Assembly: GCA_021775755.1 (NCBI GenBank) | Contig: JAJFHE010000050.1 | Coordinates: 279,842-343,841 of the forward strand | Length of the DNA stretch: 64,000 bases | From: Hyphomicrobiales bacterium | GTDB lineage: Bacteria; Pseudomonadota; Alphaproteobacteria; Rhizobiales; JAJFHB01 | Reading direction: 5' to 3' | The notes under the pieces: generated by a model | Databases searched by the model: none | What the model saw: the letters and a program-made list of their open reading frames with translations, nothing else | What the model was told of the DNA's origin: nothing | Shown here: positions 46,685-54,809 of the stretch, in pieces | How positions within the stretch are numbered: the stretch's first letter is position 1 | Layout of the letters: every line of letters starts with the position of its first letter | Made by a program: the position numbers and the translations under genes

Positions 46685-47755
46685 ATGGGCGACAAGACAG
46701 ACATAAGCGAACACCTGAAAGCTGCGGAACGGCCCGTGGCGCCGGACCTCATTACGATAAAACCATCCGGCCCCAATCTTGCGCGCATCATGTCGATATC
46801 GGGCATCATGCTTGCCGTAATCGCCGCCGCGGCCATGGCGGCGGAACGCATGTTCAGCGAGCCTGCAACGACATTTCAGGTTGCCTCCGACGGCAGCGCC
46901 GAGCCGGCGCCGCCGGACGGGGCGATCATGAACTTTACCGACCCGGACGCAACGGATGTACAGCTCGCAGAACGCAGGATTGTCCTGCTTGAGCGTCAGA
47001 TCATCCTCCTGCAGTCGCAGTTGCGCGACGCGCAGACCGACGACACCGGGTTCATGCAGCGCATTGCGGTCCTGGAGCGCAGGCTGGGCGAAGTTGAACA
47101 GTCCGTGGCCAACAAACAGGTTGTCGAGCGGATTGCGATGGGCGATTCCATAATCCCTGAAACCGTCGCTCAAGCATCTGACGACGACAATCTGATAACC
47201 GGATCCATTCCCGAGCCCGCGGCACAGGAGCCGCAAACCCTCTCGCCGCCCGTCGCGCAAACCCTGCCGGTCGAAGATGACATTGCGCGCTTTGCAAGCG
47301 CCGAAGCGCGTGCCGACACACCACGGTTCGTAACGCAGACGCGGTTTGCCCTCAGTCTCGACCTGCACGAGGATATCGACGCTTTGAAAACGCGCTGGAA
47401 CGGCTTGCGCGATCGTTTTGGCGATGTGTTTGAAGGACTGCATGCGCGCGCATTGCACCAGGGCACCGAAAACGGCCAGGTGCATTATCGCCTGCTTCTC
47501 GGACCTATTGAGAACGCGGCAGCGGCGGCAGGGCGCTGCGCACAATTGCAGGCGCGCGGGGTGCGCTGCACGCAAACGATCTTTGGCGGCGAGCTGATCG
47601 ATGAGCCGCCCTCACCAGTGGCACGCAACAACATTGGCGCACAAAGCAGCGCACGTGTGCCTCAGCCGCCATTCTCGGAGGCGCTCTCAAGAATTCTGGC
47701 AAACCCGCCGACGCCGCCGGAGAAGCCGGACCGCAGCGACTTCCAGCCGGGATGA
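46685..47755 (+). CDS. Membrane-anchored coiled-coil protein with SPOR-like C-terminus
   Basis: About 356 residues. A transmembrane helix near residues 35-55 (ARIMSISGIMLAVIAAAAMAA), then a coiled-coil region (VQLAERRIVLLERQIILLQSQLRDA ... IAVLERRLGEVEQSVAN), a Pro-rich linker, and a SPOR-like domain from about 230 (RFALSLDLHEDIDALKTRWNGLRDRFGDVF ... YRLLLGPIENAAAAAGRCAQLQARGVRC). It is probably an inner-membrane protein reaching the periplasm to bind peptidoglycan. Start is uncertain (GTG 46616 is possible). The tRNA-Lys gene follows. Confidence 0.72.
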   Translation: MGDKTDISEHLKAAERPVAPDLITIKPSGPNLARIMSISGIMLAVIAAAAMAAERMFSEPATTFQVASDGSAEPAPPDGAIMNFTDPDATDVQLAERRIVLLERQIILLQSQLRDAQTDDTGFMQRIAVLERRLGEVEQSVANKQVVERIAMGDSIIPETVAQASDDDNLITGSIPEPAAQEPQTLSPPVAQTLPVEDDIARFASAEARADTPRFVTQTRFALSLDLHEDIDALKTRWNGLRDRFGDVFEGLHARALHQGTENGQVHYRLLLGPIENAAAAAGRCAQLQARGVRCTQTIFGGELIDEPPSPVARNNIGAQSSARVPQPPFSEALSRILANPPTPPEKPDRSDFQPG

Positions 47756-47909
47756 TCGGCGAGAACTCTCCCGAACAGTCATTGCCCGAATAACCATTGC
47801 ACGACACCGGATGAGAGAGTAAGAACGGCAAAATTCCACCGCCCCTGCATACCTGCCTCAGTGCACCGCAGCTCCGGCGGCAACGATGCAACGCGCATCG
47901 TTTCAGTGT

Positions 47910-47985
47910 GGGCCCGTAGCTCAGTTGGTAGAGCAGCTGACTTTTAATCAGCGGGTCACAGGTTCGAATCCTGTCGGGCTCACCA
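47910..47985 (+). tRNA. tRNA-Lys (anticodon TTT)
   Basis: Complete 76-nt cloverleaf with encoded CCA. The acceptor GGGCCCG pairs with CGGGCTC (one G-U), the D-arm is GCTCAGTTGGTAGAGC, the anticodon loop CTTTTAA carries TTT, and the T-arm ACAGGTTCGAATCCTGT is perfect. It lies at the edge of a stretch with island-like features. I found no second copy of its 3' end in the window. Confidence 0.97.
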
Positions 47986-48664
47986 ATGTTTTCAATGACT
48001 TACCGATGATGCACCACGACCCCTTTTTGCTCTGGAGATCCTGTGGGGTTCCCGTGAGCGCTGTTTTACCCCCATTTCGCTGGTATGGGCACCACCCGCC
48101 AAAACCGGGATTAGAGGGCGCACCCCTGCTAAAGCTGCTAACCCTGCTAAACTGCTAAAGTCGCAAAACTGGGAACCCCCGGCAGGTTGTTGACCTTCAG
48201 GTGTCTCAGGCTGGCTGGCCCTTCGGTTGAGCCATAAATTCGTCGCCAGTTGTTCGCGGCAAAGGGCGAGGCAAATGGAGGTTGCACGAAGCGCAGCTTG
48301 AAGCCGCACGGTCCGCCGAAGACCGTGATCCGTTTGCGGCTCCTGAACCACTGCGTGGGAAACGATCTACGACAAAATTGAAACCCACGAATCGTTCCGT
48401 GAATCAATCGGTTCGGTGTTTCTCGTGAAGGATGGCGTAAGATGGAAATCTCACGACTCGTCATGTTGGTCTTGCAGAATGCGCGTTTCGACAACGCCGC
48501 CGCCTTAACATTGCAATCCGAGAATTGTGTGATAGCTTGAATGGGTCTATCCGAATTGATGCGCCCCGAACTGGCAAGGAGAGCTGAGAGCTTTGCTTGC
48601 CTGGCCGGCAATCCCTGCTCTCGTCTTCGATGCTATGGGCGATCACCGTCGCAAGGAATTGGGC
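47986..48664. other. Gene-free stretch after tRNA-Lys, probable decayed island DNA
   Basis: No convincing gene in 679 bases. Overlapping minus-strand frames reach 119-154 codons but match no family, disagree with each other and lack ribosome sites. Four CTGCTAA repeats lie at 48126-48158. The stretch ends at the start of the LicC-like gene. It is most simply read as decayed DNA brought in at the tRNA gene. Confidence 0.45.
48126..48158. repeat. Four direct copies of CTGCTAA
   Basis: CTGCTAA occurs at 48126, 48135, 48144 and 48152, with spacings of 9, 9 and 8 bases. On the minus strand the repeat encodes an LAGLAALAG-like stretch in a 119-codon frame. It could be a decayed low-complexity coding segment or a short iteron-like array. 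Confidence 0.5.
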
Positions 48665-49477
48665 ATGAAGGCAGTCATGTTGGCTGCCGGGGTCGGCGCG
48701 CGGCTGGGACCGGCGGTCACGGAACACCCCCCGAAGATATTGCTTCGGTTTGACGGCAAGTCGTTGCTGCAACGGCACGTTGAGATTCTCAGGCGACACG
48801 GCGTCGGGGAGCTGGTGCTCGGCGTCGGCTATCGTCGGGCAGATATCGAACGGGAAATTGCCGACCTGTGCGCTGAGGACTATGTACGAACCGTATTCAA
48901 TGAGGACTATGACGCAGGCAGCATCGTCACCTTGTGGACCCTGCGCGACGAGTTGTGCTGCGGCGGACCGGTGTTGCTCATGGACGCCGACGTTCTCTAC
49001 GACGAGGGTCTCCTACAGCGCCTCGTTAATTCCCGGCACCAAAATTGCCTGCTCCTCGATCGCGCCTACACCCCCGGCGACGAGCCAGTCAAGCTGTGCA
49101 TCCGGGACGGTGAGATTGTCGAGTTCCGCAAGTGGCTGAGTACCGAGTTCGATTTCTGCGGGGAATCGGTTGGATTATTCAAGCTGTCGGCGTCTGTGGC
49201 CGAGAAAATCATCGCCCAGACCCGACTCTACATGATGCAAGGCCGCCGGCGGGAGCCGTACGAGGAGGCGATTCGCGACGTGCTGCTCACATCGAAGCGC
49301 CACACTTTCTCTTTTGAGGACATCACCGGCATGGCGTGGATCGAGATCGATTTCGCCGCCGATGTTGAGCGCGCCTCCAACGAGATCTTACCACGCATTC
49401 TAGCGGCAGAGCGCAGCGCGGGAGGGTTGATGAAGGGCAGCGGCGATACCGGGCGAAGTTTGGACCAGGGTCTATGA
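48665..49477 (+). CDS. LicC-like nucleotidyltransferase (phosphocholine cytidylyltransferase family)
   Basis: A 270-residue GT-A fold nucleotidyltransferase. AVMLAAGVGARLGPAVTEHPPKILLRFDGKS is the NTP-binding signature; NEDYDAGSIVTLWTLRDEL, LLMDADVLYDEGLLQRL and FDFCGESVGLFKLS follow the phosphocholine/2-aminoethylphosphonate cytidylyltransferase group (LicC, PntC) rather than sugar-1-phosphate enzymes. It would make CDP-choline or a similar CDP-amino-alcohol. ATG 48665 has AAGGA 7 bases upstream; a longer frame from 48593 is less likely. It overlaps the LicD gene by 4 bases (ATGA), so the two are translationally coupled. No choline kinase gene is seen. Confidence 0.78.
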   Translation: MKAVMLAAGVGARLGPAVTEHPPKILLRFDGKSLLQRHVEILRRHGVGELVLGVGYRRADIEREIADLCAEDYVRTVFNEDYDAGSIVTLWTLRDELCCGGPVLLMDADVLYDEGLLQRLVNSRHQNCLLLDRAYTPGDEPVKLCIRDGEIVEFRKWLSTEFDFCGESVGLFKLSASVAEKIIAQTRLYMMQGRRREPYEEAIRDVLLTSKRHTFSFEDITGMAWIEIDFAADVERASNEILPRILAAERSAGGLMKGSGDTGRSLDQGL

Positions 49478-50775
49478 CGAGCCTTGCGGCGACGGCAACC
49501 AGCCCGGCGATTTCGGCACTGATCGCCGCTGCACTCTATATGGCAACCTATCTGTCATTCGTTCGCCTCCTGAGACATCCACGAAATTGGCATTTTCCGA
49601 CTTTGCCGGCGTCGATCGCAACGGCGGGGCTGGCGACCGTCACGGTGGCTCAGGTGGCGGTATCGTCAGATGGCCTCGACCTGACGGCGCTTGCGGTTTC
49701 GGCCGGTTTCATTGTGGTGATGTTTGTCATAATCGCAGCTCCCGCTGCCGACTTCATACCGGGAGCCCCGCCTGCGATCGGTTTTCTGGCCAAACACGGA
49801 AACTACGCGGTCCTTTGTGTGCTGGGACCAGCCCTAGTCATTGGCTACACCGTTCCCAATATCAAGCTCCAAGGGCTGTTGGCAGCCGCGCTGGCCATCG
49901 AAATGGCGTGGTTTCTACGGCACAGGTGGACCGACAGGCGTCGGTTATATCGTCTTGATGATCATGACTTGCTGGTCCTGAATACGCAGGCGAAAGGGGA
50001 CCTTGAGGGCTTTGCGAAACGGCACGGCATTCGCGCACTCGTTTTACCAGACGGTGCCGCCGCCGGATGGCTCGGCTGCGGCAAAGACACCCATCCCTGC
50101 CCGTTTAACCTTTACGTTGACCGCCTCGGGCTCAATACGGCGCCATGCTGCCGGGAGCACATGAGGGATCTTTGTTTCTATGTTGCCTCCTGCCTTGAGG
50201 ACATGGGGGCCGTCCACTGGATTGACGGTGGCACCTTGCTGGGAGCGGTGCGCGAGGATGGCAAGCTCCTCAACTGGGAAGATGACGTTGACATCTCGGT
50301 TCTGCTCGACCGCGATGTAACCTGGGAGGCGCTCGTCGCCCGGATTGCCGAACGCGGCGCACAGGACGGTTATTTCGTCGATGTCTTTGAGAAAAAGGGA
50401 TTCATCGCAGTCTCTTATGATCCGCCTGGATCTTGGCCGTTCCGTTGGGAGCGCAACCGGATGCGCGGCGAGATCCGGCTCGACCTCGTCGTGTTCCGGC
50501 ACGCGGTGAGTCATGGTCAGGCCGTGCTCGAAAGACTTCTCCCCAAGGGAACAATGCCCCTAACCGAGAGCGGAGCCTACGGCGTACCGCGAGAAATCGT
50601 TCTTCCGGCATCGACGATCAGCTTCTTAGGGAGCAACATTGCCTGTCCGAACAGTCCCGATGCGTATCTGCGGGTCCTTTACGGCGACTTCGAAGAGGTT
50701 GAGTACACTTACATCGACACGGCAGCGGCCGAAGCCCGGCGCCAAACCGACGTGACCGGTAAAGCGCAGATGTAG
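49474..50775 (+). CDS. Membrane-anchored LicD family transferase
   Basis: A 433-residue protein. The first 150 residues have about five hydrophobic helices (SALIAAALYMATYLSFVRLL onward), an unusual membrane part for this family. The C-terminal half is a LicD domain: WIDGGTLLGAVREDGKLLNWEDDVDIS (residues 249-275) holds the DGG...R and EDDVDI metal-binding motifs of phosphocholine transferases and fukutin-type proteins. A Cys-rich segment (HPCPFNLY, APCCREH) precedes it. With the LicC-like partner it probably transfers phosphocholine or a related group to a surface glycan or teichoic/LPS-like polymer; acceptor unknown. Confidence 0.78.
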   Translation: MTSLAATATSPAISALIAAALYMATYLSFVRLLRHPRNWHFPTLPASIATAGLATVTVAQVAVSSDGLDLTALAVSAGFIVVMFVIIAAPAADFIPGAPPAIGFLAKHGNYAVLCVLGPALVIGYTVPNIKLQGLLAAALAIEMAWFLRHRWTDRRRLYRLDDHDLLVLNTQAKGDLEGFAKRHGIRALVLPDGAAAGWLGCGKDTHPCPFNLYVDRLGLNTAPCCREHMRDLCFYVASCLEDMGAVHWIDGGTLLGAVREDGKLLNWEDDVDISVLLDRDVTWEALVARIAERGAQDGYFVDVFEKKGFIAVSYDPPGSWPFRWERNRMRGEIRLDLVVFRHAVSHGQAVLERLLPKGTMPLTESGAYGVPREIVLPASTISFLGSNIACPNSPDAYLRVLYGDFEEVEYTYIDTAAAEARRQTDVTGKAQM

Positions 50776-50845
50776 GTACCGATGCAACGCTGACCCGCGC
50801 CGTTCATCGGCGCTGCGGCAACCTTAGCACTTATCCCAGCTGCCT

Positions 50846-51133
50846 TCAGTTTGTTTGCAAATGCGAGTGTGCCGAAGAAGGTCGTCGGCGAAGCTCCGTT
50901 TCGTGGTCGTCGTCACCAGTAAGGGAAGTTACCCCGTACACGGCCTCTACGCCCGATTGCTCCAGCACCGCATCAATCAGCCGTGCAGGCCAGTCCGAAC
51001 TGAGTTCACCCGGCTCGTGCCGGAAGTGCCGGGCGGCGATTGTCGAGACCGCACCCAAACCCTCAAGCGTGTGGACCGGCGTTTTCACCATCGCCGTTTC
51101 AAGCTCGTCCATGAGGTCGAGGTACGGGGTTCA
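50846..51133 (-). pseudogene. Relic of a mobile-element-associated hypothetical protein
   Basis: The minus-strand frame reads TPYLDLMDELETAMVKTP and then HTLEGLGAVSTIAA before ending near 50846. The pattern (short helical protein with a T-P-x-T-x-x-G-L box) recalls small proteins found near integrases in alphaproteobacteria. It is in frame with the integrase-like segment upstream, separated only by one TGA stop at 51131-51133, and has no ribosome site at its ATG (51112). An intact 88-residue gene cannot be excluded. Confidence 0.35.
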
Positions 51134-51211
51134 TTGCGTTGCTAAGTTCAACGATGCCCAGTTCGCCTTCCCGCTGGCCGATACCGCCCCACCATTGCCT
51201 GTAAGCTTCAA

Positions 51212-51370
51212 GGCGAGCTTCGCGTGTTTTTCAATGTACTCGTCCGCAAGTTGCTCATATGTCAGCTCTGTCCGCCGCGCCGCGACTTTGCCGGCGGGAT
51301 CACCCCCGGCGTCAACATCCGCCCATAAACGCCGAGCCTCCACACGCGCACAATCGAGCGACACGGCGGG
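51212..51370 (-). pseudogene. Fragment of a tyrosine-type integrase (N-terminal/SAM-like part)
   Basis: About 52 codons read SLDCARVEARRLWADVDAGG, DPAGKVAARRTELTYEQLADEYIEKHAK. ARxEARRLWADVxAGGDPAxxK followed by T(Y/F)EQLADEYIEKHAK is the join between the arm-binding and SAM-like core-binding domains of P4-type phage integrases. The catalytic domain (R..H..Y) is absent; the frame turns into unrelated sequence and stops. It supports past site-specific integration, most likely at the tRNA-Lys gene 3.3 kb away. Recognition is by motif memory only. Confidence 0.5.
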
Positions 51371-51519
51371 GCAGTTGCTTTGTCCGTCAACCTGGATCGC
51401 AGCGTCCGGGTGCGCTCGCGTGTGTAAAGTGGCTTTGAAAATACTGCCCCGCCTTAACCGACCTTCAACGGGATTTTGCCATAGTACACATGCACTTGAG
51501 GCTGAACACCTTACGACAG

Positions 51520-52515
51520 ATGGGTACAATGATTGAAATTCGTGAGTTTACTTCCGAAAATTCCGATGAGGACCGGGCTAGAATTGCACGGCGCGTTGGC
51601 GAGCGTTTGTGTGCGGAGAACCTTTCGCCGGCCGAACACCGTGCCGCCGAGGTGCTGGCGGGTCATCTGGTAATCGATGCCATTGAGCATGTGCGGCGCG
51701 AATTATCGCTGGCCGTCCGGCGTGCAAAATTTCTGGCCAAGGACGTCGCCATGACCATTGCTTGCGATGTCGACTCAGTATCATGCCCTTTTCTCGCGGT
51801 GACCGATGTCTTTTCGGATGAGGAGTGGATTGAACTTCTCTCAAGCCTCACGCAGGCGGCGCGGAAAACGGTAGCCGGCCGCGACCTGATCAGCGACGGG
51901 CTCGCCTGCGCTCTGGCCGATCTTGGAGATGAAGAAGTAACGCAAACCCTTTTGGAGAATCTGGCGGTAACGCTGACCACTCCCTTGTGTGAGATTGTTA
52001 TCGACCGCCATGAGGGCTCGACCCGCGTCCTTGATGCATTGTGCCGCCGCGATGATATGGATCCCGATATCGTTGCTCAACTCATAACCAAAGTATCCGA
52101 TGCAGCGAGCCTCAAACTTATCGCCGCATTCAATCTGCCCGACCACACCGAACTCTTCATTTCGGAAGCCGAAACCGAGGCGCTGGTGCAGCTGGCAGGT
52201 GAGATGCCCGAGCACCGCCACTTTGAGTACGCAACCTCTCTCAGCCACAAGGACAAGCTGAGTGTCCAACTGCTCATGCTGGCGCTGAAAGAGGGGGTCC
52301 TGCCGTTTTTTGAGGCTTCGCTTTCCGTGAAGTCGGAAATTCATCTCGACAAGATTACGCAAGTGACGCGAAACGGTGGCGGCGCGCCTCTGAACGAAAT
52401 CCTCCGCAAGGCATCGATACCGTCAAATGTTCATCAAAAGCTCTGGGGCCTGCTGCTGATTGCCCGCCGGCCATACAGCTCGAGTAAGGCGCGCGTGGCG
52501 GCGGCCGCCGGGTGA
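51520..52515 (+). CDS. DUF2336 domain protein
   Basis: A helical protein of about 331 residues of the DUF2336 family, found mainly in alphaproteobacteria. Its repeats (LSPAEHRAAEVLAGHLVIDAIEHVRRELSLAVRRA; VLDALCRRDDMDPDIVAQLI) resemble HEAT-like helices, and the family block SxPFLAVTDVFSDEEW is recognisable. No signal peptide. Function is not established. Start could be ATG 51520 or 51529; the frame is open from 51490. Confidence 0.82.
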   Translation: MGTMIEIREFTSENSDEDRARIARRVGERLCAENLSPAEHRAAEVLAGHLVIDAIEHVRRELSLAVRRAKFLAKDVAMTIACDVDSVSCPFLAVTDVFSDEEWIELLSSLTQAARKTVAGRDLISDGLACALADLGDEEVTQTLLENLAVTLTTPLCEIVIDRHEGSTRVLDALCRRDDMDPDIVAQLITKVSDAASLKLIAAFNLPDHTELFISEAETEALVQLAGEMPEHRHFEYATSLSHKDKLSVQLLMLALKEGVLPFFEASLSVKSEIHLDKITQVTRNGGGAPLNEILRKASIPSNVHQKLWGLLLIARRPYSSSKARVAAAAG

Positions 52516-52839
52516 TTGCGCACGCTCGGACAGGACGGGCTTTTAGCGAACCGATTGGCAGAAACCGCTTCACCGAACTTCGGCATTGCGGCGGTGTAGA
52601 CTAATCGCGTCCTAGCCGTTGCTCCACAAATATCCCGTGATCCGCGAAGGCATCCTCCCCCTCGATTGAATGTGCTTTTGCACGGTTACAGACACTGGGG
52701 CACGGCAAAGGCGTTACTGCGCAAAAGAGGTCACTTTTCAAAGGCACGGCGGCGAGGTTGGAGACGGATGATCGCGGCCGTTGTATATTGCTTCGTCTGC
52801 GGGCAGTCTGCGATCATTGACTGGAACCGGAGGGAACGA
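52516..52839. other. Intergenic region upstream of the outer-membrane protein gene
   Basis: No gene in 324 bases. An in-frame upstream ATG (52666) would add 58 residues to the next gene, but the added part is Arg-rich and has no ribosome site, whereas GGAGGG precedes ATG 52840. No terminator or regulatory site was recognised. Confidence 0.4.
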
Positions 52840-53658
52840 ATGTATCATCCTGTAGTTTGCCTTCCGGGCCGCCTGGCCGCCGTCGCTATCTGCTTGTTTG
52901 CTGCCGGGGTTTCGGACGCTTTTGCGCAAGACAACGAACTGTCCGGTTTCGACAAGTGCCTCTCCGATATGTTCTACAGCGGGCTCTTCGAAAATGACGG
53001 TCAGGAAGATCCCGGGACTGACACCGCTTCGGACGATGCGCTGAAAACGATTTTTGACTGGTATTTCTCCGGTGGCTTTACCACCGAACGGCAAAAATGC
53101 CGCCTGCGCTTCGACCTCGGGCTTGGCATCGCGCATCAAACCGGCAACAACGATCTCAATGCCTTCAATCAGCAGGTTTCCTTCCGCAATCCGGATTTTG
53201 CAATTTCCGGCGGTGTGACATTGCAGATCCCGTCCGGCCATGACTGGTCGTGGCTGATCCGGTTCCAGGCGCTGCATTTCCAGATCGACACGCGAAACAT
53301 CATCAACAATGGCGGCGGTTCGGCGCGGATCGCCGGCGATATGGATGCTCTAATGCTGGCCGGTGGCGGCGGCATTAGCGTCCCGTTCGGGCGCACCGAG
53401 ATACAAACAACGCTGTTTGCCGGGGCGATGGATGTCGATTTCGGCGTTGTCGGGTTCAACGCCCACGAATGGGTGCCGGTGATCAGGCCGGAAATGCGCT
53501 GGATCTGGAATATCACGGATCATCTGGCGTTCGCGGCCGCCGGTGGCATCGTCATACCGCTCGCACAGATCGATGGAGCGACCAACACCGGTGTGCCGAG
53601 CAGCGTTGGGTTGGATGGCACGGCGATTTTCAGCATCGATGCGATTATCACTTACTAG
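52840..53658 (+). CDS. Predicted outer-membrane beta-barrel protein
   Basis: A 272-residue protein with a clear Sec signal peptide (VVCLPGRLAAVAICLFAAGVSDAFAQ). After an acidic segment with a Cys pair (FDKCLSDMFY ... TTERQKCRL) come alternating strands typical of a small barrel (RFDLGLGIAHQTG, WSWLIRFQALHFQIDTR, IQTTLFAGAMDVDFGVVGFN, PVIRPEMRWIW) and a final aromatic-poor strand ending DAIITY. Not assigned to a named family. GGAGGG precedes ATG 52840. Confidence 0.65.
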   Translation: MYHPVVCLPGRLAAVAICLFAAGVSDAFAQDNELSGFDKCLSDMFYSGLFENDGQEDPGTDTASDDALKTIFDWYFSGGFTTERQKCRLRFDLGLGIAHQTGNNDLNAFNQQVSFRNPDFAISGGVTLQIPSGHDWSWLIRFQALHFQIDTRNIINNGGGSARIAGDMDALMLAGGGGISVPFGRTEIQTTLFAGAMDVDFGVVGFNAHEWVPVIRPEMRWIWNITDHLAFAAAGGIVIPLAQIDGATNTGVPSSVGLDGTAIFSIDAIITY

Positions 53659-53712
53659 GGCTCTGACACTAGACGCTGGTGGAACTTTCCTCTCCCGCGG
53701 GCCGCAAATTTC

Positions 53713-53728
53713 GTTGACGCAGGTCAAC
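53713..53728. promoter_or_regulatory. FNR/FixK-type box upstream of the cytochrome c gene
   Basis: TTGACGCAGGTCAA at 53714-53727, extended to GTTGAC-N4-GTCAAC, is a perfect match to the TTGA-N6-TCAA box bound by FNR/FixK family regulators. It lies 60 bases before the cytochrome c start codon, a position compatible with activation under low oxygen. Confidence 0.6.
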
Positions 53729-53787
53729 ATTGCCGCGCTGACAACCCGGCAAAATAGCCGAACAGATCAAAGCCCGGAGGGCCTGCT

Positions 53788-54204
53788 ATGCACCGCAGTC
53801 GGTTTTGCCGCTACCTCGCCTCTCTGATATTCGGCGCCGCGACGATCGGGATGCTCAGCACATTCGCCGGAGCGTCGGATTTCGATCGTGCAGCGCTTTA
53901 CCGGTCAAACTGTGCCGCGTGCCATGGCGTTACCGGCATGGGAGGCGGCCCGGTTGCTTCAACGATTATCGTGCCGATGCCACAACTTGCGACCCTGTCA
54001 CAACGCTATGGCGGGGAGTTTCCGGCCGACTACGTGGTGCAGGTAATCGATGGGCGCCGTACGTTGCCTGCGCACGGCTCACGAATAATGCCGGTCTGGG
54101 GATCGTTTTTCGATTCCGGTCACACCGGAGAAGGCGCCGAAACCTCAACGCGGTTCCTCATTGATGCCATCGTTGAGCACATTAAAACCCTGCAGATCGA
54201 ATGA
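53788..54204 (+). CDS. Class I c-type cytochrome, periplasmic
   Basis: A 138-residue protein with a Sec signal (YLASLIFGAATIGMLSTFAGAS) and one heme-binding motif CAACH (Cys42, Cys45, His46). The sixth ligand is probably Met101 in HGSRIMPVWG, and TGMGGGPVA after the heme site is typical of small electron carriers. It transfers electrons in the periplasm; partner unknown. The FNR/FixK-type box upstream suggests use at low oxygen. Confidence 0.88.
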   Translation: MHRSRFCRYLASLIFGAATIGMLSTFAGASDFDRAALYRSNCAACHGVTGMGGGPVASTIIVPMPQLATLSQRYGGEFPADYVVQVIDGRRTLPAHGSRIMPVWGSFFDSGHTGEGAETSTRFLIDAIVEHIKTLQIE

Positions 54205-54304
54205 TCTCCGACCGGCGTTCAACATCATGCCAAACCGTCGCCAAAAAATGTGATATAACGTCGGTTGAGAGGGTGGCGATCTGCTAGCGACAGATGGAGC
54301 GATC

Positions 54305-54703
54305 ATGCTTATTCGCCAACTACCACTATATGCAGGCATTGCCCTGGCAATCCTGTTCTTCAACGCCGATCGTGCTTCGGCCCAACCGATTCTGGGTCCG
54401 GGAATGTCTCTGTCCACCGTTCAGGGGCTGGCCGAACAAGGCAGCGTAAACAAAGCCGTTCCGGTTTATCATCGCCGTTATCGCCGCCGCCACCGTTACA
54501 GATATGGTTACGGTTACGGGCCCGGCATCTACTTCCACTTCGGCTCACCCTACTATTACCCGCGATACTACAACCCGCGTCCGCGCCGCTACCGTCGCTC
54601 ACGCCGTCGCGGCGGCTGCGGATACTGGCGCGACCGCTGTGTCGCCAATTGGGGGTACCGCAATTCCAACTATCGCGGTTGCATGCGTTATCACGGGTGC
54701 TAA
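54305..54703 (+). CDS. BA14K-like small exported protein
   Basis: A 132-residue secreted protein: Sec signal (LYAGIALAILFFNADRASAQ), then a middle rich in Tyr, Arg, Gly and Pro (YRRRHRYRYGYGYGPGIYF), and a Cys-containing tail (GCGYWRDRCVANWGYRNSNYRGCMRYHGC). The tail follows the pattern of BA14K immunogenic proteins of Brucella and relatives, though the central SxDPxTGTY motif is not exact. A terminator lies about 40 bases downstream. Confidence 0.6.
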   Translation: MLIRQLPLYAGIALAILFFNADRASAQPILGPGMSLSTVQGLAEQGSVNKAVPVYHRRYRRRHRYRYGYGYGPGIYFHFGSPYYYPRYYNPRPRRYRRSRRRGGCGYWRDRCVANWGYRNSNYRGCMRYHGC

Positions 54704-54745
54704 TGAGACGAAGCAAATAACGAACTGATGCGGTTATCAAACTTA

Positions 54746-54779
54746 GGCGGCTCTATTGTGGGAGTCGTCTTTTTCTTTT
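54746..54779 (+). terminator. Rho-independent terminator after the BA14K-like gene
   Basis: GGCGGCTC (54746-54753) pairs with GAGTCGTC (54762-54769), two G-U pairs included, and is followed by TTTTTCTTTT. Confidence 0.7.
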
Positions 54780-54809
54780 CTCCCGCGCCGCGTCATATAT
54801 AGTTCCCCT

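Noticed and set aside
47986..51500. Direct repeat of the tRNA-Lys 3' end marking the far island boundary
   Set aside because: I searched by eye for the T-arm and acceptor sequence downstream and found no copy, so no attachment site is annotated.
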